NCBI GenBank assembly: GCA_019635715.1
Contig: JAHBYY010000008.1
Coordinates: 24,449 to 88,448 of the forward strand
Origin: Rhizobiaceae bacterium
Lineage (GTDB): Bacteria > Pseudomonadota > Alphaproteobacteria > Rhizobiales > Rhizobiaceae
DNA: 64,000 bases
Direction of reading: 5' to 3'
Made by a program: the position numbers and the translations under genes. How positions within the stretch are numbered: the stretch's first letter is position 1; the number at the start of each line of letters is the position of its first letter. The notes beneath the pieces were generated by a model, which made no database searches, was not told where the DNA came from, and saw only the letters and a program-made list of their open reading frames with translations. Shown in pieces: positions 55,250 through 62,324 of this stretch.

Positions 55250-55945
55250 TCATTCGCCGAGGACCGCCCTGCGCGCCTCGGAGAAGAACTGGCGGCGGAT
55301 CAGCACGGCGAAGAGCAACGCCGTGCTCAGCATGAACACGACCGGACTGAAGAACCAGCCCAGATAGGCGAGCGAGAAGAAGATGCCGCGCAGGCCGGCG
55401 TTGAAGTGCCTGCCCGCCAGCACGTTCATCCGCGCGGCCTTCCGGATCGACGCCTCCCAGCCGGCCGGATCGTGCTCGCCGTCCTTGTGCATGGGTACCG
55501 CCCCGACGAGGATCGAGCAGTAGTTGAACAGCCGGTAGGACCAGCCGAACTTGAAGAAGGCGTAGGAGAGGATCGCGATCAGGCCGAAGACCTTGAGTTC
55601 GAACGCCTGGCGCGTCAGCGGGGCGGTCAGCGGCAGGTCTCCGACGATCGTCAGCACATGATCCGAGGCGTTCAGCAGGGCGAAGCATCCGCCGATCGCA
55701 AACAGCGAGCTGGAGGCGAAGAAGGCGGTGCCCTGCTGCAGCCCGACCATGATGCTGGTGTCGATCATGCGCAGGTCGCGCCGCGCCATTGCATGCATCC
55801 ACACGCTGCGCTGGGCGTTCATGGCGCTGCTCAGCGAGGTGCGGCTGAACAATCTGCCGTCCGACGCCAGCGAATGGACGATCCACACCACGAGGAACAG
55901 CGCCCCCGCCGTGATATCCGTGGCGCTGAAAGGCATACCCTCCAT
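55250..55945 (-). CDS. DUF599-family membrane protein
   Basis: A 231-aa inner-membrane protein of the DUF599 family, function unknown. Four hydrophobic spans are predicted: ITAGALFLVVWIVHSLAS, TAFFASSSLFAIGGCFALLN, VFGLIAILSYAFFKFGWSY and AYLGWFFSPVVFMLSTALLF. The sequence MNAQRSVWMHAMARRDLRMI is family-like. Start choice is uncertain: 55945 (MEGMPF), 55936 (MPFSAT, with GGAGG only 2 bases away) or a longer form from 55981. It converges on the YdcF-type gene. Confidence 0.82.
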   Translation of the reverse strand: MEGMPFSATDITAGALFLVVWIVHSLASDGRLFSRTSLSSAMNAQRSVWMHAMARRDLRMIDTSIMVGLQQGTAFFASSSLFAIGGCFALLNASDHVLTIVGDLPLTAPLTRQAFELKVFGLIAILSYAFFKFGWSYRLFNYCSILVGAVPMHKDGEHDPAGWEASIRKAARMNVLAGRHFNAGLRGIFFSLAYLGWFFSPVVFMLSTALLFAVLIRRQFFSEARRAVLGE

Positions 55946-56236
55946 CTGGCCGGCTCGCTTCCCTGGCTCGTGCCGAGCCATCGCGGCTCGCTTGTCGAAG
56001 CTAGGTCGGACACGCTCCCGCCTCAATCGTGAATGTTCGGTTGACGCGAAATATCGGGCAAAGCCCTGATTTTATGAGAATCGTAACGGATTGCAGGGCT
56101 CCTATGCGTGGTCCTGCCACGATTTCGCCCTTTTTGCGATTGCGAAAGCGTGGCCGGATCGCTATCGGTTTGCGGGCAATATCCGGCCGCCACGAGGCAA
56201 GAAGCGGTCGGGCGAAGCGGCTAAAACAGGAACATC

Positions 56237-56365
56237 ATGGACGACAACGTTCAGAAATCGTGCTGGGGCGTAACCACCAAGGCGGTGCTCGGCTTTGCCG
56301 GCTTTCTGCTGCTGGCCTGGCTGATCGGCGGCGCCGGCACGGTCACTACGATGACGGCCGGCTGA
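56237..56365 (+). CDS. Very small membrane protein
   Basis: A 42-codon gene. Translation begins MDDNVQKSCWGVTTKAVL and continues through a single hydrophobic helix (GFAGFLLLAWLIGGAGTV) to a short polar end. ACAGGAAC lies 6 bases before the ATG as a ribosome-binding site. It stands alone in the 620-bp space between the DUF599 and sdaA genes. Function is unknown. The helix and good ribosome-binding site support it, but only homologues would prove it. Confidence 0.5.
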   Translation: MDDNVQKSCWGVTTKAVLGFAGFLLLAWLIGGAGTVTTMTAG

Positions 56366-56566
56366 GCCTTCCACCGTCGATCGAGATCACGAGGGGCGCG
56401 GGCGACTGCGCCCCTCGGTTTCGTTTGCGGGCTGGCGGCGAACCGAACGGCGCGATGTCGCCGCCAGCATACCGCATTTCGGCCCCAGCCTAGCGGGCGC
56501 CGCGCAAATGACCCATAGCTGAGCCGGGCTGTCGGCGCGGTTGCGCCTTTTCGAGGATGGATCGGC

Positions 56567-57964
56567 GTGTTCCTGTCGGTTTTCGACCTGTTCAAGATCG
56601 GCATCGGACCTTCGAGCTCCCATACGATGGGGCCGATGACCGCGGCGCGGCGATTCCTCGACGAGCTTGCCGGCAACGACTGGCCACGTCCGGCGGGAAC
56701 GCGGGTGGGCCGGATCGGCGCCAGCCTGCACGGCTCGCTCGCCTATACGGGAATCGGCCACGGCTCCGACCGGGCGGTGATCCTGGGGCTTGCCGGCGAG
56801 ACGCCGACGACGGTCGACCCGGACAGGTCCGACGCCCAGATCGCCGCGATCACCGAGACGAAGCAGGTCGAGCCGCCCGGACATCCCGCCTATCGCTTCG
56901 ATCCTGCGAAGGATCTGGTCCTCGACAGGAAGACGCCTCTGCCCGGGCACGCCAACGGCATGACCTTCTATGCCTACGACACGGACGACCATCTGATCCT
57001 GCGGCGGGTTTACTATTCCATCGGCGGCGGCTTCGTGGTGTCCGAGGAGGAACTGCAGCGCATGAAGGGCAGGGCGGCCAAGGCGTCGGTGGACGTTCCC
57101 TATCCCTTCGCCAACGCGGCGGACATGCTCGACATGGCGGCGCGCAGCGGCCTTTCGATCGCCGAGATGAAGCGCGCCAACGAGGAGACCCGGATGTCGC
57201 GCCAGGAGCTCGATTCCGGCCTCGACGCGATCTGGAGCGCCATGCGCGGCTGCATCGAGCGCGGACTGACCCAGGAGGGCGTCATGCCGGGCGGCCTGAA
57301 GGTTCGCCGGCGGGCCCGCGGATTGCACCGGAAGCTCGACGAGGAATGGCGGCAGAACCGTCCGAACCCGCTGCTGGCCAATGACTGGCTGTCGGTCTAC
57401 GCCATGGCCGTCAACGAGGAGAATGCGGCGGGCGGACGGGTCGTCACCGCTCCGACCAACGGCGCGGCGGGCACGCTGCCGGCCGTGCTCCGCTACTGGC
57501 TGCACTTCCATCCGGAAGCCGACCAGCCGGGCATCCGCGACTTCCTGCTCACCGCGGCGGCGGTCGGCGGCATCATAAAGTCCAACGCGTCGATTTCCGG
57601 CGCCGAGGTCGGCTGCCAGGGCGAGGTTGGCTCCGCGTCGGCCATGGCCGCCGCCGGGCTGGCCGCCGTCATGGGCGGCACGCCGGCGCAGGTCGAGAAC
57701 GCCGCCGAGATCGCGCTGGAACATCACCTCGGCATGACCTGCGATCCGGTCGCTGGCCTCGTGCAGGTACCGTGCATCGAGCGCAACGCGCTCGGCGCGG
57801 TGAAGGCGGTGACCGCCGCCTCGCTGGCGCTCAAGGGCGACGGCACGCATTTCGTGCCGCTCGACGCGGCGATCGAGACGATGCGCCAGACGGGGCTCGA
57901 CATGAGCGAGAAATACAAGGAAACCAGCCTCGGCGGGCTTGCCGTCAATGTCGTGGAGTGCTGA
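56567..57964 (+). CDS. sdaA: L-serine ammonia-lyase (L-serine deaminase), single-chain
   Basis: A 465-aa iron-sulfur enzyme that turns L-serine into pyruvate and ammonia. The beta domain begins [20 protein letters not shown], and [20 protein letters not shown] is also conserved. The catalytic alpha domain has [19 protein letters not shown]-type sequence near residue 290 and the cluster cysteines in [13 protein letters not shown] and [19 protein letters not shown]. The start is GTG 56567, with GAGGA 8 bases upstream. An AT-richer insertion follows immediately downstream. Confidence 0.95.
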   Translation: MFLSVFDLFKIGIGPSSSHTMGPMTAARRFLDELAGNDWPRPAGTRVGRIGASLHGSLAYTGIGHGSDRAVILGLAGETPTTVDPDRSDAQIAAITETKQVEPPGHPAYRFDPAKDLVLDRKTPLPGHANGMTFYAYDTDDHLILRRVYYSIGGGFVVSEEELQRMKGRAAKASVDVPYPFANAADMLDMAARSGLSIAEMKRANEETRMSRQELDSGLDAIWSAMRGCIERGLTQEGVMPGGLKVRRRARGLHRKLDEEWRQNRPNPLLANDWLSVYAMAVNEENAAGGRVVTAPTNGAAGTLPAVLRYWLHFHPEADQPGIRDFLLTAAAVGGIIKSNASISGAEVGCQGEVGSASAMAAAGLAAVMGGTPAQVENAAEIALEHHLGMTCDPVAGLVQVPCIERNALGAVKAVTAASLALKGDGTHFVPLDAAIETMRQTGLDMSEKYKETSLGGLAVNVVEC

Positions 57965-58041
57965 CCACGCCGCATTCAATTGAGGCGCGAAGATATCCAC
58001 AAGCACGTTTCAGCTATCTCTTGAAAATGGTTGCGCCACGA

Positions 58042-58077
58042 CACCACCTTTGAATCTCCAAGCACGAGGAGGTGGTG
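58042..58077 (+). promoter_or_regulatory. Hairpin covering the ribosome-binding site of the next gene
   Basis: CACCACCT (58042-58049) is the exact complement of AGGTGGTG (58070-58077), which contains part of the Shine-Dalgarno sequence GAGGAGGT and ends one base before the ATG at 58078. In RNA the 8-bp stem with a 20-base loop would hide the ribosome-binding site. This suggests translational control of the orphan gene. Confidence 0.5.
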
Positions 58078-58461
58078 ATGTCTGAAAAGCGGCAATCCAA
58101 ACCCAAGGCGGGCATAGGAATCTATCACTCCCACAATGTGGTGGTTGCGGGCGGTGGTGTCCATGGCGACAACATCGTGGGTGCTCGCGTTGTGGGCGGA
58201 AGTAATAATGTAGTCAGGAAGCTCCGGAAGGACGGAACCGGGGAGGTTGTCAGAGCCGAAAGAACCCGGGATCTCCTGATTGAAGACGTGCTGCATTTCT
58301 CCGAAAGCATTGGGGAGGAGATAGCTGCTAAGCTTGCTAACGACGTAAAGCAGGGTGACAGGGCTGGGTTTCTTAGGCGAGTCCGCAGCTTGGCGGGCAA
58401 GATCCCAGTAGAGAAGCTGGATGCTCTGATGAACATGGCGTTTCGGTTTCTGGGGAACTAG
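58078..58461 (+). CDS. Orphan protein of unknown function on AT-richer DNA
   Basis: A 127-aa protein I do not recognise. Residues 14-48 form a Gly/Val/Asn-rich stretch with repeating turns (IYHSHNVVVAGGGVHGDNIV, ARVVGGSNNVVR), suggesting a short beta-repeat. The remainder is helical and charged (AERTRDLLIEDVLHFSESIG; LANDVKQGDRAGFLRRVRSL; VEKLDALMNMAFRFL). There is no signal peptide. By eye the DNA has clearly lower GC and more A/T-ending codons than its neighbours, a sign of transfer. It sits between sdaA and the DUF1489 gene, whose start follows its stop by 4 bases. The strong GAGGAGGT signal is covered by a hairpin. Confidence 0.72.
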   Translation: MSEKRQSKPKAGIGIYHSHNVVVAGGGVHGDNIVGARVVGGSNNVVRKLRKDGTGEVVRAERTRDLLIEDVLHFSESIGEEIAAKLANDVKQGDRAGFLRRVRSLAGKIPVEKLDALMNMAFRFLGN

Positions 58462-58465
58462 AGGA

Positions 58466-58903
58466 TTGTCCCTCAACCTGATAAAACTCTGCGTCGGCTG
58501 CGACAGCGTCGAAGACCTCGAGGAATGGATCGCCTTCCGCCTCGACGAGCGGCGCCGGGCCGGCGAGCCGGCCGAGCAATTCCACACGACGCGCATGGTG
58601 CCGACGCGGCGCGACGAGCTGCTCGCAGGCGGCTCGCTCTACTGGGTGATCAAGGCGCAGGTGCAGTGCCGCCAGCGGCTGCTCGACATACGCCCCTTCG
58701 TCGACGGCGAGGGCATCTCGCGCTGCCACCTGATCCTCGATCCGGCGGTGATCCGTACCGACTGGCAGCCGCGCCGGGCGTTCCAGGGCTGGCGCTACCT
58801 GAAGCCGGCGGATGCGCCGGGAGACCTGCGCGACGACGGGGCCTCCGTCATGGCCTTGCCGCCGCACCTGCGCCAGGAGCTTGCGGCGCTCGGCCTGCTG
58901 TGA
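58466..58903 (+). CDS. DUF1489-family protein
   Basis: A 145-aa cytoplasmic protein of the alphaproteobacterial DUF1489 family, function unknown. It opens LNLIKLCVGCDSVEDLEEWI and contains TTRMVPTRRDELLAGGSLYW, VIKAQVQCRQRLLDI and FQGWRYLKPADAPGDL. The only start that keeps the conserved beginning is TTG 58466, 4 bases after the orphan gene, and GAGGA overlaps the end of that gene. The native upstream sequence may have been replaced when the orphan segment arrived. Confidence 0.87.
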   Translation: MSLNLIKLCVGCDSVEDLEEWIAFRLDERRRAGEPAEQFHTTRMVPTRRDELLAGGSLYWVIKAQVQCRQRLLDIRPFVDGEGISRCHLILDPAVIRTDWQPRRAFQGWRYLKPADAPGDLRDDGASVMALPPHLRQELAALGLL

Positions 58904-59042
58904 CGATATCGGCCGCTGCCATGCTCCGCCATCGTCAAACCACAAACCGGCGCCAGACCGCAATGGCGGGCCATGGCGCGGTCGACTCTGGCGCCGCGCA
59001 GTGGCGATACGCTGGACGAGGCCGGCAGATGGGGCAGGTGGG

Positions 59043-59741
59043 ATGATCTACGCTTTCGCTGGCGGCGTCGCGCTCCTGGTCGCCTATGCGGTCTTCCGCA
59101 TCGTCATGACGGCCGAGCCGGCGCACCTGGCCAGGCTGGTCCGAATCGGCGGACCGATCCTTTTCGGGCTTGTCGGGACCGCGCTGCTGGCGCTCGGCAA
59201 GGGGGCCCTTGGCGGCCTCAGCTATGCGCTGGCCCTGGCCACCTACGCGCTCGTGTACCGCCGGCCCAAGCAGCCGCCCGTCGATCGCGCAAGGCAGTCG
59301 ACGGTGCGCAGCGCCGCGCTCGACATGCGCCTGGACCATGCAACCGGTATGCTTGACGGGCTGGTCCTGGCCGGCCGCCATGAACAGCGGATCTTGTCGG
59401 CGATGCAATTGCCGCAGCTCCTCGAGCTCTACGAGGACTGCAACGGCGATTCGGAGAGCCGCCAGCTACTGGAAGCGTATCTTGACAGCCGATTTCCCGT
59501 CTGGCGCGCGCACGGCAAGGCGAACGGTCACGCGGGGCAGGGAGTTGCGCCAGGTACGGGCGCCATGACTGAGCAGGAGGCCTACAAGGTCCTTGGTCTT
59601 GAAGCGGGGGCCTCCGCGGCGGAGATCCGCAAGGCGCATCGCCGCCTCATTGAGAGCCTGAACCCGCATGTCGCCAAGGCGTCCACGCTCGCGCTTCGCA
59701 TCGACAGGGCCAAGGACATCCTTATCGCCAAACACGGCTAG
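59043..59741 (+). CDS. Membrane-anchored DnaJ-domain-like protein with degenerate J motif
   Basis: A 232-aa protein with two to three N-terminal membrane spans (FAGGVALLVAYAVFRIVM; IGGPILFGLVGTALLALG; LGGLSYALALATYALVY). A conserved middle (RLDHATGMLDGLVLAG; LLELYEDCNGDSESRQLLEA) and a C-terminal J-like domain follow (EAYKVLGLEAGASAAEIRKA). J proteins stimulate Hsp70 through an HPD tripeptide. At that place this protein reads SLNPHVAKAS, so HPD is missing. It may therefore bind but not activate DnaK. GGTGGG precedes the ATG. It converges on the carboxypeptidase gene. Confidence 0.82.
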   Translation: MIYAFAGGVALLVAYAVFRIVMTAEPAHLARLVRIGGPILFGLVGTALLALGKGALGGLSYALALATYALVYRRPKQPPVDRARQSTVRSAALDMRLDHATGMLDGLVLAGRHEQRILSAMQLPQLLELYEDCNGDSESRQLLEAYLDSRFPVWRAHGKANGHAGQGVAPGTGAMTEQEAYKVLGLEAGASAAEIRKAHRRLIESLNPHVAKASTLALRIDRAKDILIAKHG

Positions 59742-59786
59742 TCTCCGGTTACGCGTTACGAGATAGGAGGGGGCCATCGTCCGCCG

Positions 59787-61166
59787 TCAGTTCTGGACCG
59801 CGTAGCAGTCGATGCGCTTCTTCTGAAGCTGCGCGCAGGCCTTCTGCGCCGCGGCCTTGCTCGCGAAGCCGCCGAAGCGGGCGCGATGATAGGTGACGCC
59901 GCCCTTGTCGAACGGCACCGTGAAGGGCGAGGCCGAGGCGAGGATCGACGGCGCCTTCTGGCGCGTCGCTTCCAGCATGGCGGCCGCTTCGGCCTTGCTC
60001 GGCGACGAGGCCACCTGGACGACCCAGCCGGCGGTGGCCAGCGACGCGGTGGTCGTGGTGTCGATGTCGCCTTCGCCTTCGATCTCGACCACCGGACGCT
60101 TCGGCACGGGAACCACGGCCGCCTTCGCCGCCTTGGCGGCGGGTTTGGCGAGGTCGGCGCGTGCCACGAAGGCGGCGACTTCCTCGTCCTGGTCTTCGAG
60201 ATCCGGCCTGGCGTCCGGGGTCGGTGCGTTGTTGTGGGGCAGCAGCTTCTTGGCGAAGGCCTTAAGCGGCGCCTCCTCCTGCGCGGCGGCGATCAGCGGT
60301 GCGCCCTTGCCCGGCTTCGCCTGCGGCAGGTAGGCGTTGATGAGTTCGACCATCTTGTTGTCGCGGCTGGCGCCGCTGGCGCCACCCATGACCACCGCCA
60401 CGATGCGCCGGTTGCCGCTCTGCACCGAGCTGACCAGATTGAACCCGGAGGCGCGGGTGTAGCCCGTCTTGATGCCGTCGACGCCCTTCACCCGGCCGAG
60501 CAGCTTGTTGTGGTTCGGCATGCGCTGGCGGCCGTAGCTGAAGACGCGGGTGGAGAAATACGGAAAGTACTGCGGATAATGGGCTTTCAGCGCCAGGCCG
60601 AGGGTCGCCATGTCGCGCGCGGTGGTGAACTGGCCGGGATCGGGCAGGCCCGAGGCATTGCGGAAGACGGTGCCGCTCATCCCGAGCTTGCGGGCTTTTG
60701 CGGTCATCATGCGGGCGAATGCCGGCTCCGAGCCGGCGAAATACTCGCCGAGCGCCGCCGCGGCGTCATTGGCGGACTTGGTCACCAGCGCCAGGATGGC
60801 CTGCTCGACGGTGATCGATTTGCCCGCCGGAACGCCGATCTTGGTCGGCGGCATCGCGGCGGCCTGTGCCGAGAAGGGGATGCGCGTCTGCGGGGTTATC
60901 CTGCCGGCGGCCATCGCCTCGAAGGTGATGTAGAGCGTCATCATCTTGGTCAGCGATGCGGGATAGCGCCGCGACACCGAATTGGCCGAGAACAATGTCT
61001 CTCCGGTGTTGGCGTCGATGACGATCGCGGCGTAGCGGCCGTCGGCTGCCGCATGGCCCTGCGTCGTCCCGGTTACGGCTATGGCCAGCGTCAGCGCGAC
61101 GATCCTGGCGGAAAGCCCGACACGGGCGAGGGTGGCTGCGATCGGCTGACGCACTGGAACACTCAT
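59787..61166 (-). CDS. D-alanyl-D-alanine carboxypeptidase with SPOR domain
   Basis: A 459-aa periplasmic penicillin-binding protein of the PBP5/6 class that trims D-Ala from peptidoglycan stem peptides. A signal peptide precedes AADGRYAAIVIDANTGE. The three active-site motifs are YPASLTKMMTLY (S-x2-K), VTKSANDAAAALG (S-x-N) and DGIKTGYTRASG (K-T-G). After an Ala/Lys-rich linker a SPOR domain ends the protein (GWVVQVASSPSKAEAAAML; FGGFASKAAAQKACAQLQKK), which would target it to septal peptidoglycan. ATG 61166 is chosen; GTG 61181 is also in frame and neither has a strong ribosome-binding site. Confidence 0.93.
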   Translation of the reverse strand: MSVPVRQPIAATLARVGLSARIVALTLAIAVTGTTQGHAAADGRYAAIVIDANTGETLFSANSVSRRYPASLTKMMTLYITFEAMAAGRITPQTRIPFSAQAAAMPPTKIGVPAGKSITVEQAILALVTKSANDAAAALGEYFAGSEPAFARMMTAKARKLGMSGTVFRNASGLPDPGQFTTARDMATLGLALKAHYPQYFPYFSTRVFSYGRQRMPNHNKLLGRVKGVDGIKTGYTRASGFNLVSSVQSGNRRIVAVVMGGASGASRDNKMVELINAYLPQAKPGKGAPLIAAAQEEAPLKAFAKKLLPHNNAPTPDARPDLEDQDEEVAAFVARADLAKPAAKAAKAAVVPVPKRPVVEIEGEGDIDTTTTASLATAGWVVQVASSPSKAEAAAMLEATRQKAPSILASASPFTVPFDKGGVTYHRARFGGFASKAAAQKACAQLQKKRIDCYAVQN

Positions 61167-61231
61167 GAAGACGCTAGACACTACCGGGGCTGCGATGCTC
61201 TCGTCCCAGCACTCACCTTAGGCGGCCAGCC

Positions 61232-61254
61232 GTTACCAATCCGTTTATGGTAAC
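61232..61254. promoter_or_regulatory. Inverted repeat between carboxypeptidase and phasin genes
   Basis: GTTACCA (61232-61238) and TGGTAAC (61248-61254) form a perfect 7-bp inverted repeat with 9 bases between. It lies 66 bp upstream of the carboxypeptidase start in an AT-richer patch, so it is a plausible operator for that gene. No binding protein can be named. Confidence 0.4.
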
Positions 61255-61322
61255 CAGACCGTTCAGACGGTCGTGCAAGCTTGCGTAAAATCCGGGCCAT
61301 TCGGACGCCGCGCCGGCGAACC

Positions 61323-61371
61323 TTGACATTGGTGCGTTGCACCATAAATTGACTGGTTATGGTGCAGTGCA
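61323..61371 (+). promoter_or_regulatory. Phasin promoter with two TGC-N3-GCA (PhaR-like) sites
   Basis: TTGACA (61323-61328) and TAAATT (61345-61350) are separated by 16 bases. TGCGTTGCA (61333-61341) lies in the spacer and TGCAGTGCA (61363-61371) near the expected transcription start, 30 bp apart. TGCACCATAA (61338-61347) and TTATGGTGCA (61357-61366) also form a perfect inverted repeat. PhaR/AniA repressors of phasin genes bind TGC-N3-GCA-like sites, so control by PhaR is a reasonable inference. Confidence 0.55.
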
Positions 61372-61410
61372 CGCACGCGATGCGGGCGCACGGATACGCA
61401 AAGGATGGCA

Positions 61411-61740
61411 ATGTCGACTTTTTTTGAAGGCGCCGGCAGCTTCGGCACGGAATTCCTGGAAAGCGGTTTCAAGAGCGCGAGCAGCCTCGGCAGTTCGGCG
61501 CAGGGCATCGCCCAGGAGGTCGCCGACTACACCAGATCCGCCTTCGAGACGGGCTCCGCCACGTTCGAAAAGCTGTTCGCGGCGAACTCGCTGGAAGCGG
61601 CCATCGAAATCCAGGCCGCCTATGCGAAAACCGCCTATGAAGGGCTGGTGGCGGAGACCGGCAAGCTGAGCGGACTTTACGCTGACATGGCCAAGGATGC
61701 CTACAAGCCGTTCGAGGGCCTCGTCGCGAAAGCCAGATAG
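61411..61740 (+). CDS. Phasin-family protein
   Basis: A 109-aa helical protein of the phasin type that coats polyhydroxyalkanoate granules. It has an amphipathic pattern throughout (FLESGFKSASSLGSSAQGIA; FEKLFAANSLEAAIEIQAAY) and the family ending GLVAETGKLSGLYADMAKDA YKPFEG (split here). ATG 61411 is preferred over 61405 because AAGG then has a 6-base spacer. Upstream are TGC-N3-GCA sites typical of PhaR control and a strong hairpin follows. It implies that the organism stores PHB. Confidence 0.88.
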   Translation: MSTFFEGAGSFGTEFLESGFKSASSLGSSAQGIAQEVADYTRSAFETGSATFEKLFAANSLEAAIEIQAAYAKTAYEGLVAETGKLSGLYADMAKDAYKPFEGLVAKAR

Positions 61741-61777
61741 CCACCATGGGCGCGGCCGCCCGGCCGGAGATCCGTAC

Positions 61778-61811
61778 AGAGGGCCCGGTTGCCGCCGCAA
61801 CCGGGCCCTCT
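61778..61811 (+). terminator. Strong hairpin after the phasin gene
   Basis: AGAGGGCCCGGTTGC and GCAACCGGGCCCTCT form a perfect 15-bp stem with loop CGCC, 37 bases after the phasin stop. GCGTTTCGC follows, with only a short T-run. It probably ends phasin transcription before clpS. Confidence 0.7.
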
Positions 61812-61986
61812 GCGTTTCGCGCAGCCGCGGCGCAAGCTTCGCTCCATCGTTCACGCCATATTGTAACCAGGAAAGATGGGCTTAAAATCGGGGGCTGGCG
61901 ACCTACATGTGTCGGGCGGGAGTGCCCGCGGAAGGAATCGGGACTTGGGATACGGGGCGGCAGTCACAGTGCGGCGATCGGCGAGG

Positions 61987-62316
61987 ATGCAATCGGAAAA
62001 TCGCGACGCGCGCGGTCCCGGCAAGGGCACCGCGGTGATCACCCGCACGCGGCCGAAGACCAAGAAGCCCAGCCTGTATCGTGTCCTGATCCTCAACGAC
62101 GACTACACGCCGATGGAGTTCGTGATCCACATCCTGGAACGCTTTTTCCAGAAGGATCGCGAGGCGGCGACCCGCATCATGCTGCACGTCCACAATCACG
62201 GCGTCGGCGAGTGCGGCGTCTATACATTCGAGGTGGCCGAGACCAAAGTGGCTCAGGTCATGGATTTCTCCCGACAGAACCAGCATCCGCTTCAGTGCGT
62301 GATGGAAAAGAAGTGA
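61987..62316 (+). CDS. clpS: ATP-dependent Clp protease adaptor ClpS
   Basis: A 109-aa adaptor that hands N-degron substrates to ClpAP. The core is conserved: [60 protein letters not shown] and [20 protein letters not shown]. The N-degron pocket residues (NDD-Y-T, the Met of PMEF and the His of HVHNHG) are intact. Start choice is open: 61987 gives a normal length, while ATG 61876 with AGGAAAG upstream would add 37 basic residues. clpA starts 8 bases after the stop, so they are an operon. Confidence 0.93.
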   Translation: MQSENRDARGPGKGTAVITRTRPKTKKPSLYRVLILNDDYTPMEFVIHILERFFQKDREAATRIMLHVHNHGVGECGVYTFEVAETKVAQVMDFSRQNQHPLQCVMEKK

Positions 62317-62324
62317 GGTCATGA

